64,000 nt of DNA from Exiguobacterium aurantiacum. Lineage in GTDB: Bacteria; Bacillota; Bacilli; Exiguobacteriales; Exiguobacteriaceae. The notes under the pieces were generated by a model that was given only the letters and a program-made list of their open reading frames with translations, did no database searches and was not told where the DNA came from. Each line of letters starts with the position of its first letter. The stretch's first letter is position 1. A program made the position numbers and the translations under genes. Below are positions 8,375 through 17,005 of the stretch, in pieces. Where the stretch lies: positions 79,149 through 143,148 of the forward strand of contig NZ_MKXO01000006.1 in assembly GCF_001766415.1 (NCBI RefSeq), read 5' to 3'.

Positions 8375-9380
8375 CTTGGCGAAACGGGTCATCTTTCAGA
8401 CGTTGAACGACAAGCGGAGCGTCGCCTTGATTTTGATTGCCCCGCTCCTCATCCTCACACTCGTCTACTTCTTGCTCGGCGACTCGGATTACGTGCCGGT
8501 CGTCGTGCTCGACGAGGCCGCCCAGCAGCAGCTCGTCGACGCGTTCGAAGCCGAGACGCTCGACGTGCGACTCGATACGGTCGAGGAGCCGGTTGCTTAC
8601 TTGGAAGACAATAAAGACGTCGATGCCGTCTTCGAAGCGGGACAAGCGGGTACCGTGATCACGTTGCGCGAACCGTCGACGAAATCGTCGAAAGCGGTGC
8701 GCGAGATCCAAGCGGCGTTGTCGGCGCTCAATCCTGCGGCCGACATCGAGATGAATTACGTATACGGAGAAGAAGGACAGTCGACGTTTGATTCGTTCGG
8801 CTACGTGTTCTTGTCACTGTTCTCATTCTTCTTCGTCTTCATCCTGTCGGCGATGGCACTCGTCAAAGAGCGGAGCGGGGGCACGCTCGAACGGCTGCTC
8901 ATGACACCGATCAAACGCGGGCAAGTCATTTTAGGGTATACGCTCGGCTATGGCGTCTTCGCGGTCGTGCAGTCCGTCCTCATCGTGCTCTACACGATTT
9001 ACGTGCTCGGGCTGACGTCGCTCGGGAACATCGGTTGGGTATTTCTTGTGATGATTTTAATGGCCGGGACGGCCGTTTTGTTCGGGGCGACGATTTCGGT
9101 GTTCGCCCGTTCGGAGCTCCAAGTCGTCCAAATGATCCCGTTCACGATCATCCCGCAAGTGTTCTTCTCAGGATTGATCCCGCTCGACTTGATTCCGTAC
9201 GGGCTCGGCAATTTGAGCTACGCCATGCCGATCTTCTACGGGGCGACGGCGATCAAAGAAGTGATGGTGTACGGGAGCGGTTTTGCCGGGGTCTGGGGGT
9301 ATGTGCTCGGTTTGATCGTTTACGCAGGCGTGCTTTATTTATTGAATATGCGGGCGCTCGGGAAGTATCGTGGGCACTAA
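8367..9380 (+). CDS. ABC-2 exporter permease (YhgE/DrrB-like)
   Basis: 337 residues from the ATG at 8367, which has GAGGAGG nine bases upstream. A further upstream start at 8340 is in frame but has no RBS. TM1 is ALILIAPLLILTLVYFLLG, followed by an extracytoplasmic domain of about 130 residues. Five helices follow, with the SGGTLERLLMTPIKRGQVILGYTLGY segment diagnostic of ABC-2 permeases and the QMIPFTIIPQVFFSGLIPLD segment near the end. It works with the ATPase upstream. Confidence 0.93.
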   Translation: MRNLAKRVIFQTLNDKRSVALILIAPLLILTLVYFLLGDSDYVPVVVLDEAAQQQLVDAFEAETLDVRLDTVEEPVAYLEDNKDVDAVFEAGQAGTVITLREPSTKSSKAVREIQAALSALNPAADIEMNYVYGEEGQSTFDSFGYVFLSLFSFFFVFILSAMALVKERSGGTLERLLMTPIKRGQVILGYTLGYGVFAVVQSVLIVLYTIYVLGLTSLGNIGWVFLVMILMAGTAVLFGATISVFARSELQVVQMIPFTIIPQVFFSGLIPLDLIPYGLGNLSYAMPIFYGATAIKEVMVYGSGFAGVWGYVLGLIVYAGVLYLLNMRALGKYRGH

Positions 9381-9413
9381 AAAAGGATTCGAGCGTGGGC
9401 TCGAATCCTTTTT
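9379..9413 (+). terminator. Rho-independent terminator
   Basis: Stem AAAAGGATTCGAGC / GCTCGAATCCTTTT with a 3-4 base loop. It lies between the convergent permease and crtP genes and is symmetrical, so it can serve both strands. Confidence 0.88.
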
Positions 9414-9417
9414 ATGA

Positions 9418-10917
9418 TCAGTTTTTAACGCCGTCACGCTTCGCGATCTTGTCGCTCACTTGTTGACCGCTCAGTGTCACCATCGGCATGCCACCGCCAG
9501 GGTTCACGGTGCCGCCGACGAAATACAGGTTGTTGTACAGCTCGCTTTGCTTCTTATGCTTGAAGCCGCCGTTCCGTTTTTTATCCGCGACGGTGCCGTA
9601 AATCGCGCCCCGGTCCGATCCATACGTGCGTTCGATGTCATGAGGCGTCCAGACGTCGCGCGTCACCGTATTGTCTCGTAACCCGTCCAAGCCCATGCGT
9701 TCGAGCTTATCGAGGACGCGTTCCTCAAACGCCGCATACTCTTCTGGTGTGAACGGTTCGTCTTGGATGTACGGGATGTGCGGCAGGATTTTAATGTTCT
9801 CATGTCCTGCCGGCGCTTGTGTCGGGTCGGTCTTGTTGACGTTCACCAAGTAGATGGTCGGGTCGTCAGGTAGCTCGTGTTTCTCGAAGATCTTATCCAT
9901 CTGTTCGTGCAAGTTCTCGGAGAAGAAGAAGTTGTGGTGGCCTAAGGCCGGATACTCTTTTTTGACGCCGAGATGAATCACGAAGCCAGAACTCGCCGGT
10001 TCATACTTTTTCACGAGCTTGTCGACATAGTCTTCATCCGCATCGACCATCTTTTGATAGAACGGGATGACTTCCATGTTGGAGACGAAGTAATCGGCTG
10101 ACCGGAGTCGGCCGTCCTCGAGTTCGATGGCGGTGATTTTCTCGTTGATCGTATGGGCACGGACGACACCTTGCCCCGTATGGATTTGGACGCCGGTCTC
10201 CTCGGCGAGTTTCGTCAATCCTTCGGCCAATTTGTGCGTACCGCCTTCGACGTACCAGCAGCCTTGCGCGTACTGCATATAAATCATCATGTTGAGCACG
10301 GCCGGGGCACTGTAAGGAGACGAACCGACGTATTTGACGTAGTAGGAGAGCATCGTCCGTAAATGCGGGTTGCTGATCCGTTTCGAGATCCCGTCGTACA
10401 TCGTCGACGTCAAGTCAAATCCGAACAACGTCGAAAACAGGCCGGTCTTTGCCACCGCTTCTAGCGGCGATTCAAACCCTTCCTTCAAGTAACTCTTCTC
10501 GGTCGTATGGTAGATGCGCTCGGCATAGTCCAATAGTGCCCGATACTCTTCCATGTCTTTATGTGACAGCGTCGGATTGGCGCGCTCCATCACGTCGAGG
10601 TCGTGATATAGATCCAATACCGTGCCGTCCGGGAAGAACGAGCGCCACTCGAGGTCGAGACGTTTGATCGGCACATAGTCTGCCATCCGCTTGCCGCTGC
10701 CCGCGAACAATTTTTCGAAGATGTACGGCATCGTTAAAATCGACGGACCGAGGTCGAAGCCGAACCCGTTTTGCTCGAGCCGGTTCACTTTGCCGCCGAT
10801 ATGGCCGTTCTTTTCATATAAGGAAACCTCATACCCTTGTTGAGCGAGAGAAATGGCCGCTGACAAGCCGCCAAGTCCTCCCCCGATCACAATCACAGAC
10901 TTGTTCACGTTGTTCAT
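9418..10917 (-). CDS. crtP: Diaponeurosporene/diapolycopene oxygenase (CrtP/CrtNb)
   Basis: 499 residues of the CrtI-type FAD-dependent carotenoid desaturase/oxidase family. It has the N-terminal dinucleotide motif VIVIGGGLGGLSAA. The following GKVNRLEQNGFGFDLGPSIL, TMPYIFEKLF, NMEVIPFY and PGGGMPMVTLSGQQV segments match the S. aureus CrtP pattern as I remember it, far more closely than CrtN. It should oxidise the terminal methyl group of C30 carotenoids, in keeping with the orange pigments of Exiguobacterium. A TTG start at 10956 is possible, but the ATG at 10917 has GGAAGGAAGG before it. No other crt gene lies in the window, so the pathway is split. Confidence 0.92.
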   Translation of the reverse strand: MNNVNKSVIVIGGGLGGLSAAISLAQQGYEVSLYEKNGHIGGKVNRLEQNGFGFDLGPSILTMPYIFEKLFAGSGKRMADYVPIKRLDLEWRSFFPDGTVLDLYHDLDVMERANPTLSHKDMEEYRALLDYAERIYHTTEKSYLKEGFESPLEAVAKTGLFSTLFGFDLTSTMYDGISKRISNPHLRTMLSYYVKYVGSSPYSAPAVLNMMIYMQYAQGCWYVEGGTHKLAEGLTKLAEETGVQIHTGQGVVRAHTINEKITAIELEDGRLRSADYFVSNMEVIPFYQKMVDADEDYVDKLVKKYEPASSGFVIHLGVKKEYPALGHHNFFFSENLHEQMDKIFEKHELPDDPTIYLVNVNKTDPTQAPAGHENIKILPHIPYIQDEPFTPEEYAAFEERVLDKLERMGLDGLRDNTVTRDVWTPHDIERTYGSDRGAIYGTVADKKRNGGFKHKKQSELYNNLYFVGGTVNPGGGMPMVTLSGQQVSDKIAKRDGVKN

Positions 10918-11098
10918 ATACCGTGTCGCCTTCCTTCCAACATCTATTTTTTTCAAAAGCCGTTAGTTGTTAAGTACTTTGCCGTCGGAGTGCTGATTCC
11001 CTGCATAGAGCTTAGGGTGAATGTGCAATCCGAACAGCCTCATAGGAATCTTGGTGTCTAGTGATGTATTTAGCACTTATCTGTTGATTTGAAACGGT

Positions 11099-11725
11099 TT
11101 ATATAGATATGGATGTGTCTGACGAATGAGCCATGTTTTTGCCGACGTATTGGATTACGGCGGATTGGCCGTTATGAAGCATCCCTTCATTGCGCTCGAC
11201 GGTCCCTTCGAACAAGAAAACCGTCTCAACTGAATCCGTTAGTACGGCGAAATCGGTTGAAGTATACAGCAGTTCCTTCTGTTTAGGTCCGCCCGTCCCA
11301 TAAGCGAGTTGCTCTTCACTATACACTTCTGTCACGAAGTAGCCTCCTGGCTTCAATGCCCGCGTGATCCCGGTAAAGACGGCCGTTTTCACTTCTTTCG
11401 GGAAATGACCGTATATACATAAAACGGCATCGTAAGCCTGTTCAGGCCAGTTCGCTTCAGCCAAATCGACGAGACGGGTCTGCAGCGTCACGCCGCGACG
11501 TTCGGCCAACCGTGTGGCTTTGTCTAACCCGACTTGCGAATAGTCCCACATTTCGACGTGGAGTCCTTGCTCCGCGAGCCAAACGGCATTTCTGCCTTCT
11601 CCTTCGGCGATCGCGAGAACGGTCATTCCTTTTTTGAACAAGTGCGCTTGTTGCTTCACGAACTCATTTGGTTCTTCTCCATAGACATACTCATCTGTAT
11701 CAAAACGTTGATCCCAAGTTGACAT
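11099..11725 (-). CDS. Class I SAM-dependent methyltransferase
   Basis: 208 residues. Motif I is VLAIAEGEGRNAVWLAEQG (about residues 36-54), motif II VEMWDYSQVGLDKA, and motif IV YDAVLCIYGHF. ALKPGGYFVTEVYSEEQLAYGTGGPKQKELLY is the usual post-II segment. The AEGEGRNAVWLAE sequence resembles the TehB/thiopurine-like small-molecule methyltransferases. Substrate unknown. It is monocistronic by context; the gap to crtP (10918-11098) holds no feature I can recognise. Confidence 0.88.
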   Translation of the reverse strand: MSTWDQRFDTDEYVYGEEPNEFVKQQAHLFKKGMTVLAIAEGEGRNAVWLAEQGLHVEMWDYSQVGLDKATRLAERRGVTLQTRLVDLAEANWPEQAYDAVLCIYGHFPKEVKTAVFTGITRALKPGGYFVTEVYSEEQLAYGTGGPKQKELLYTSTDFAVLTDSVETVFLFEGTVERNEGMLHNGQSAVIQYVGKNMAHSSDTSISI

Positions 11726-11791
11726 GTGATGTTCCTCCTTATCGACGGTCGAGCCGGCATGCGATCTCGTCTCTTCATTTTACTCGATGAA

Positions 11792-11816
11792 CAAAAAAAG
11801 CATCCGAGCAGATGCT
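11792..11816 (-). terminator. Terminator after a 25-aa ORF
   Basis: Read on the minus strand: AGCATC-TGCTCG-GATGCT followed by TTTTTTTG. A short stem with a good T-run, placed just after the 25-residue ORF. Confidence 0.65.
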
Positions 11817-11827
11817 CTGAATGCTTG

Positions 11828-11905
11828 TTAGCGTTTAAGTAGCAAGACGACGCCCGTTACGAGAAGCGTGAGTCCGCTGAATAACCGTACTTGATTGCAA
11901 GTCAC
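11828..11905 (-). CDS. 25-residue hydrophobic peptide ORF
   Basis: GTG start with AGGGGTGA at the right spacing, and a stop just before a T-run terminator. The peptide starts MTCNQVRLFSG, continues with a strongly hydrophobic stretch (LTLLVTGVVLLL), and ends KR. It lies in the gap between the glucosaminidase and the methyltransferase. RBS, ORF and terminator fit together, which argues for a real small membrane peptide. Whether it is a toxin-type peptide or a micropeptide subunit cannot be told from sequence. Confidence 0.45.
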   Translation of the reverse strand: MTCNQVRLFSGLTLLVTGVVLLLKR

Positions 11906-11938
11906 TATCGTTCACCCCTATAAGTCATGATCATTCGT

Positions 11939-12556
11939 TCATTTTTTGGCGACCCGGATTTGGGTCCGTCCCATCTCTTTATAGATAGAGAGAATCTCGG
12001 TGCCGTAGTTGCCTTTTGGCTGCATCGCCCATTTGCGATGCAAGGCCGGCCATGTCGTCGCAGAGCCTCGCTTCACATAATGGAAGCGCGGGTCGACGCG
12101 GGTCGAGTTTAACGCTTCTTTAGAAGCATATGCTTTCAAATGTTGAATCTGTGCCGTCACGCCTTGGTGCGGGGAGCGGAAGTAATGGCCTTTGACCCCT
12201 TTGCCGACTGTACCGATCCCTGAGTAATTGTGCTGCTTCGGGAGGACATCCCCGCCGTAGCGGAAGTAACCTGTCTCTTTCAATGCTTGGGCAAAGGCGA
12301 CGTCCCCGCGGACGCCTTCTTTTGCGCCGATGATGACGAACAGTTTGGCGAGCTCTTCGACTGTCACGCCATGAAGGCGGACGGTTCTAGGATTTTTCGC
12401 TTTCACGTAGTCTGCCATCTGTTGAGGAGTTAAAGTCGATGCTCCCATAATAGCACGATTCTCTTTCTTTGGCGCGGCTTCGGCCGATGTTTCGAAGGTG
12501 AAGCATGAAGTTAAAATCAAGATCATAGCTAAGCCAAAAGCGAGCACTTTTTTCAT
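11939..12556 (-). CDS. Secreted endo-beta-N-acetylglucosaminidase-like protein
   Basis: About 205 residues. Signal peptide: KK, then VLAFGLAMILILTSCFTF and cleavage near AEAA. The mature part matches the glucosaminidase fold (PF01832): LTPQQMADYVKAKNP, FVIIGAKEGVRGDVAFAQALKETGYF (the catalytic Glu is likely in KETG), NYSGIG, and a GVTAQIQHLKAYAS segment. It should cut the glycan strand of peptidoglycan outside the cell. CGGAGG lies 8 bases before the ATG at 12556; a TTG one codon upstream is less likely. No cell-wall binding repeats are attached. Confidence 0.88.
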   Translation of the reverse strand: MKKVLAFGLAMILILTSCFTFETSAEAAPKKENRAIMGASTLTPQQMADYVKAKNPRTVRLHGVTVEELAKLFVIIGAKEGVRGDVAFAQALKETGYFRYGGDVLPKQHNYSGIGTVGKGVKGHYFRSPHQGVTAQIQHLKAYASKEALNSTRVDPRFHYVKRGSATTWPALHRKWAMQPKGNYGTEILSIYKEMGRTQIRVAKK

Positions 12557-12689
12557 CAAGACATCCTCCGATTCGATTGAATAAACTATACAGATAATAC
12601 CATATTATTCAGAGTCACAATCATTAATTTTAGCTAAAAAGGGAACATAATCCAAATTTGCGTCGTAGATTAGAATTGAGGTGAGGGGA

Positions 12690-13139
12690 ATGGATAAACA
12701 AGCATGTGCCATAGCGCTAAAACGGCATCAACAGAAACGAAATCGTTCTCAAATTAGTCTCGCTCTATTACTCGTTTTGACGTTTATACTCGCATATCAA
12801 ATCGGACAGTTTTATATCGGGCTCGGAATTGGGGTTATCTTGTCTATCGTTGTGACGGGAGGGCTCCATTATAAGGAGAGTCAGTTCGCGCGGAGTATGG
12901 CGCCTGAGGTGAACGTCAAGCGATTGATTGGTCGTCAGTACATATGGACATTTTTGTTCATGGTGTTACCAAGTTTGATTTTATTTGTCATGGTTCTATT
13001 AGGTCGCCCACTCCTAGGCTTATTTTTTATAGTTGCAGTCGCAGGTCAGTATGTGGTGCAGTGGTATTATGAGCAACAAATTCGGTTGCTTGACCCGGAG
13101 CAACCGAGACGGGCAGATGTTCGAGAACAATCGATTTAG
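12690..13139 (+). CDS. Small four-helix membrane protein (paralogous family, copy 2)
   Basis: 149 residues. Basic N-terminus (KRHQQKRNRSQ), helices ISLALLLVLTFILAYQIG and FYIGLGIGVILSIVVTGGLHY, a linker, helices TFLFMVLPSLILFVMVLLG and LLGLFFIVAVAGQYVVQWYY, and the tail RLLDPEQPRRADV. The LDPE tail matches the IDPE of the copy at 58-543. It starts at ATG 12690 after GAGGTGAGGGG; the GTG at 12681 is part of the RBS region. It is followed 14 bases later by the pRiA4b-type gene. Function unknown. Confidence 0.78.
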   Translation: MDKQACAIALKRHQQKRNRSQISLALLLVLTFILAYQIGQFYIGLGIGVILSIVVTGGLHYKESQFARSMAPEVNVKRLIGRQYIWTFLFMVLPSLILFVMVLLGRPLLGLFFIVAVAGQYVVQWYYEQQIRLLDPEQPRRADVREQSI

Positions 13140-13153
13140 AGAGGCGGTACCAC

Positions 13154-13798
13154 ATGTTTACAGCATATCAATTCCAGATTAAATTGCTGGGGAGTCCGAC
13201 CCCTGTATGGCGCCGGTTCATCATCCCGGCGGAGACGAATTTCAAACGGCTTCATGACGCGATTCAACTCGTCATGTGGTGGGAAGATTCACATTTGGCA
13301 AAATTCGAGGACGATTTACGTAACCCGACGTTCCGCTTCGTGTTAAATCCTGAAGAAGTGTATGAACACAAAGATCGTCTCGCGTATTTAAAGGCTCAGT
13401 CAAAGCTGAGCGAATTTGAAACGAACCTATTGGAACGGTTCAAGCAAGTAACGGTCCGGGACATGAAAAACGTGAAGCTCCCGAGTATCATCGAGTCCCA
13501 TCAAACACTCTACTACACGTACGACTATGGGGACGATTGGCAACATGAACTGATTCTGGAGAAAGTCATCGCCGATTATCCGCACCCGCATCCGATGGTG
13601 ACGGAGTGGGAGGGCGAGACGCCGTTCGAGGATATCGGTGGCATGGCTGGAAACATACACCTGCAAGAGATTTTAAATGATCCGAACCATCCGCAACATG
13701 AAGAAATGATTGAGTTAGGAAAAGAAGTTGAGCCGTATGAAGTCGATCGCATCAACTTTTTGTTGAAAGAGTATGTGACGGTGAAGCGAGTGAAATGA
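13154..13798 (+). CDS. Plasmid pRiA4b ORF-3 family protein
   Basis: 214 residues. Conserved family features: YQFQIKLLGSPTPVWRRFIIP at the N-terminus, LHDAIQLVMWWEDSHLAKF, YYTYDYGDDWQHELILEKV, and PFEDIGGMAGNIHLQEIL. This family (PF07929, also called IS1096 passenger TnpR-like) has no settled biochemical role and often travels on mobile elements or beside defence genes (family knowledge). Here it ends 138 bases before cas3. Start ATG is preceded by GAGGCGG. Confidence 0.85.
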   Translation: MFTAYQFQIKLLGSPTPVWRRFIIPAETNFKRLHDAIQLVMWWEDSHLAKFEDDLRNPTFRFVLNPEEVYEHKDRLAYLKAQSKLSEFETNLLERFKQVTVRDMKNVKLPSIIESHQTLYYTYDYGDDWQHELILEKVIADYPHPHPMVTEWEGETPFEDIGGMAGNIHLQEILNDPNHPQHEEMIELGKEVEPYEVDRINFLLKEYVTVKRVK

Positions 13799-13800
13799 TT

Positions 13801-13826
13801 TAAAGCGGCGAAAGTCGCTTTTTTTG
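13801..13826 (+). terminator. Weak terminator before the cas operon
   Basis: AAAGCG...CGCTTTTTTT: a short 5-6 bp stem followed by seven T. It separates the pRiA4b-type gene from the cas operon. The remaining gap to cas3 is AT-rich; a promoter for the cas genes is expected there, but I cannot place it with confidence. Confidence 0.5.
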
Positions 13827-13936
13827 TTTGTACCTTAAAAGAAAAAGTAACCACCTAAAGTAAAATAATGTAATAAAATGAAGGTGCGTATACCGGCTTT
13901 ATGGAATATTTTTAGTGCTGAAGAAAGGATGAGGTT

Positions 13937-16279
13937 ATGGAGTTTATTGCTCATGTTCGTATAGAAGATGGAGAGATTCAGTCAGTTCGTCAGCATTTGC
14001 TCGATGCAAAATGTTTAGCTGAGCAATGGGGAGATCCACTTGGACTCTCGAAAGTGTGTGGTCTTGCGGCGTTACTTCATGATATGGGGAAATACAGCGA
14101 CACATTTCAAGATTACATACGCCGAGCTGTGTCGGGTGAGAAGGTGAGGCGTGGAGAAGTAGACCATGCTACGGCCGGTGGTCGCTTATTATTCGACAAG
14201 TTAAAAGGGAAGTCACCAAATCAACTATTAGGTGAGATTGTAAGCAATGCGATCATCTCTCATCACGGAAATCTTCATGATTACGTCCAGGGTGAGGACT
14301 CGCCTTTTCTTCAACGAGTAGAAGTGAAAACACTCGAAGAGTATGAGGTTTGTAAACATCGATTCTTTGACGAAGTTATCTCAGAAACTGACTTCAATGA
14401 CTACGTTGAAGTTGCCAATCAACAATTATGGAACTATTTGAAACGGATCGGTGCTACAGTACCAAATTCCTCATTTCTTACAAAATTAGTCTTTAGTATT
14501 TTGATTGACGCCGATCGAACGAATACAAGACAGTTCGAGGAAAATAAAATCGATTCGGGCCTCATAGATAATCTGTTTCTCTACAAAGAGCGCTTAGAGC
14601 AACATATAACAGGATTGAGTACCTCGTCAAAAGTTTCTCCGATTAACGCGTTGCGACAGAAAATGTCAGAGCAAGTAATGCAACATGCTAAGCAACCAAG
14701 TGGGATTTATACGCTCTCGATTCCGACAGGGGGAGGGAAAACGCTAGCGAGTCTTCGGTATGCCCTTCACCATGCTGTTCATTATCATAAACGACGAGTT
14801 ATTTACGTCGTCCCGTTCACGACAATTATCGAACAGAACGCTCAGGTCGCGCGATCGGTTTTAAAAACTGAAGAAATCGTCGAGCACCACTCGAACGTCG
14901 TTCAGTTAGATGACGCTTCGGAAGATGAGATGAATCTACAGGCGAAATTGAATTTAGCAAAAGACAACTGGGACGCCCCGATTATCTTTACGACAATGGT
15001 TCAATACTTGAACACGTTTTACGCCAAAGGAAATCGTAACACGCGTCGTCTTCATCATTTAAGTGAAGCAATCGTGATTTTCGATGAAGTGCAAAAAGTT
15101 CCGACCAAATGCGTATCGCTATTTAATGAATCGCTGAACTTCTTGAAAAATGGACTAAGTTCGAGTGTGATTTTATGTACGGCAACGCAACCGGCACTGG
15201 ATTTTGTGAAACATCGGTTAACAAGTGATGGAGAAATGATTCATGATTTGCCGACGGTGATTGAAGCGTTCAAACGAACAGAGATTGAAGTTGTTTCAGA
15301 CGACTTTGATACGGATCGGCTCGGTTCATTCGTGCAAGACAAGGCCGCCGCCAATCAAAGCGTTCTCATCATTTTAAATACAAAAACGGTTGTCCGTAAG
15401 CTTTATGAGTCATTGAAACAATCGTTTTCTGAAGACGAAGTGTATCACTTGAGCACATCGATGTGTGCCGCTCACCGAAAGTGCATTTTGAAAGAAATCA
15501 ATGGCCGACTCGATCAGGGCAAGCGAGTGATTTGTATTAGCACCCAGCTGATTGAAGCAGGAGTTGACGTTAGTTTTCAGTGTGTCATTCGTTCGTTCGC
15601 AGGACTTGATTCAATCGCGCAGGCGGCCGGACGTTGTAATCGACATGGTGAAGTAGAAAGGCAAACGGTCTACTTGATCAATCACATTGAGGAAAATGTC
15701 TCTAAATTAACGGATATCGCAAAAGGACAGGAAATTGTAAAGCGGCTTGTTGTCGATCTAGAGCGAGATCCAAACGCTTATGGTGGAGAGTTACTATCCC
15801 CGCTTGCGATGAAGCGATATTTTCAAGAATTTTATCAGCTCCGTGAAGTTGATTTAGATTACCCAGTAAAAGGTTCGGCTGAAACGCTTGCGCCTATGCT
15901 ATTCAAAGGAAATGCGAATCAACATCAAGTGAGTGACACGCCACTACTATTGGTCGCTCGTCATCGAACCGTGGCTGACAACTTTCACGTGATTGAGCAA
16001 CTGACAGATGACGTACTCGTACCTTATGGAGACAAAGGAAAAGAGTTGATTGCACTGTTGAATGGTGACGTCAACTGGGATGATGCGCGGAAGTGGTTAA
16101 AAGAGTCTCAACAATACACAATCAGCATTTATAACCATGAAAGACAAATACTTGAACGGAGTGGAGGACTTGTTTCTCTACTTGAAGGAAGATTGCTCGT
16201 GCTCCAACCATCGGCATACGATGAACAGTACGGTTTAAATCTTTCGCAAGATTCTGAGATGCAAGGTCTATTTATGTGA
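13937..16279 (+). CDS. cas3: CRISPR-associated helicase/nuclease Cas3 (type I-C)
   Basis: 780 residues with the HD nuclease fused ahead of an SF2 helicase. HD domain: H48-D49 in LLHDMGKYSD, plus ISHHGNLHDY. Helicase: Walker A SIPTGGGKTLAS near residue 262, DEAD-box equivalent IVIFDEVQ near 380, motif III LCTATQPA, and motif VI QAAGRCNRHG. It degrades the DNA displaced by Cascade. First gene of the cas operon, with AAAGGATGAGG before the ATG and 15 bases before cas5c. Codon use is more AT-rich than the preceding genes. Confidence 0.97.
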   Translation: MEFIAHVRIEDGEIQSVRQHLLDAKCLAEQWGDPLGLSKVCGLAALLHDMGKYSDTFQDYIRRAVSGEKVRRGEVDHATAGGRLLFDKLKGKSPNQLLGEIVSNAIISHHGNLHDYVQGEDSPFLQRVEVKTLEEYEVCKHRFFDEVISETDFNDYVEVANQQLWNYLKRIGATVPNSSFLTKLVFSILIDADRTNTRQFEENKIDSGLIDNLFLYKERLEQHITGLSTSSKVSPINALRQKMSEQVMQHAKQPSGIYTLSIPTGGGKTLASLRYALHHAVHYHKRRVIYVVPFTTIIEQNAQVARSVLKTEEIVEHHSNVVQLDDASEDEMNLQAKLNLAKDNWDAPIIFTTMVQYLNTFYAKGNRNTRRLHHLSEAIVIFDEVQKVPTKCVSLFNESLNFLKNGLSSSVILCTATQPALDFVKHRLTSDGEMIHDLPTVIEAFKRTEIEVVSDDFDTDRLGSFVQDKAAANQSVLIILNTKTVVRKLYESLKQSFSEDEVYHLSTSMCAAHRKCILKEINGRLDQGKRVICISTQLIEAGVDVSFQCVIRSFAGLDSIAQAAGRCNRHGEVERQTVYLINHIEENVSKLTDIAKGQEIVKRLVVDLERDPNAYGGELLSPLAMKRYFQEFYQLREVDLDYPVKGSAETLAPMLFKGNANQHQVSDTPLLLVARHRTVADNFHVIEQLTDDVLVPYGDKGKELIALLNGDVNWDDARKWLKESQQYTISIYNHERQILERSGGLVSLLEGRLLVLQPSAYDEQYGLNLSQDSEMQGLFM

Positions 16280-16294
16280 TGAAAGGAGAGTATT

Positions 16295-16993
16295 ATGCGA
16301 AATTCGATTGAGTTTAAAGTTTACGGAAATTATGCCTTGTTTACGGATCCACTGACTAAACTGGGCGGAGAGAAAATGTCGTATCAAATTCCGACGTATC
16401 AAGCTATCAAAGGAATTGTCGAATCGATTTATTGGAAACCGACAATTGTCATGGTCGTCGATGCGATTCGAATCATGAATCCGATCAAGATGGAATCGAA
16501 AGGGATGCGTCCAATTGAGTACGGCGGTGGGAACTCTTTAGCACACTACACGTACTTGCGCGATGTGTGCTATCACGTTCGAGCTCATTTTGAGTTTAAT
16601 TCACATCGCCCGGACTTGGCGTTTGATCGAAATGAAGGAAAACACTATGCCATTTTAAAACGCTCGCTTGAAGCCGGGGGTCGTAGAGACATCTTCCTCG
16701 GGGCGAGAGAGTGTCAAGCCTACGTGGAACCCATCGAGTTTGATGAAGGAGAAGGCTTCTATGACGGAGTTGATCTTCACTTTGGGACAATGGTGCATGG
16801 CTTCAATTATCCAGATGAGACGGGTGTCGATGAACTTGCCGTTCGCTTGTGGCAACCAGTGATGAAAGACGGGGTGATCACATTCACAAGACCAGAAGAC
16901 TGTTCACTCGTCCAACCAATTAAAAAAATGCAGGCGAAAACATTTATAGAAGAGGATATTGAGTCAGCTGAGTTGTTGTATGAACAACTATAG
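16295..16993 (+). CDS. cas5c: Cas5c (Cas5d), crRNA-processing Cascade subunit
   Basis: 232 residues, the usual size. N-terminus [45 protein letters not shown] is the type I-C Cas5 signature, with a RAMP ferredoxin fold and a glycine-rich C-terminal part. In type I-C systems Cas5c replaces Cas6, cuts the pre-crRNA at the repeat hairpin, and holds the 5' handle. RBS is AAAGGAG. It lies between cas3 and cas8c. Confidence 0.96.
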   Translation: MRNSIEFKVYGNYALFTDPLTKLGGEKMSYQIPTYQAIKGIVESIYWKPTIVMVVDAIRIMNPIKMESKGMRPIEYGGGNSLAHYTYLRDVCYHVRAHFEFNSHRPDLAFDRNEGKHYAILKRSLEAGGRRDIFLGARECQAYVEPIEFDEGEGFYDGVDLHFGTMVHGFNYPDETGVDELAVRLWQPVMKDGVITFTRPEDCSLVQPIKKMQAKTFIEEDIESAELLYEQL

Positions 16994-17005
16994 GAGGGTG
17001 AATGT

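Noticed and set aside
13154..13798. Transposon passenger or insertion sequence next to cas3
   Set aside because: The pRiA4b ORF-3 family is linked to mobile elements elsewhere, but no transposase, terminal inverted repeats or target duplication are visible here.
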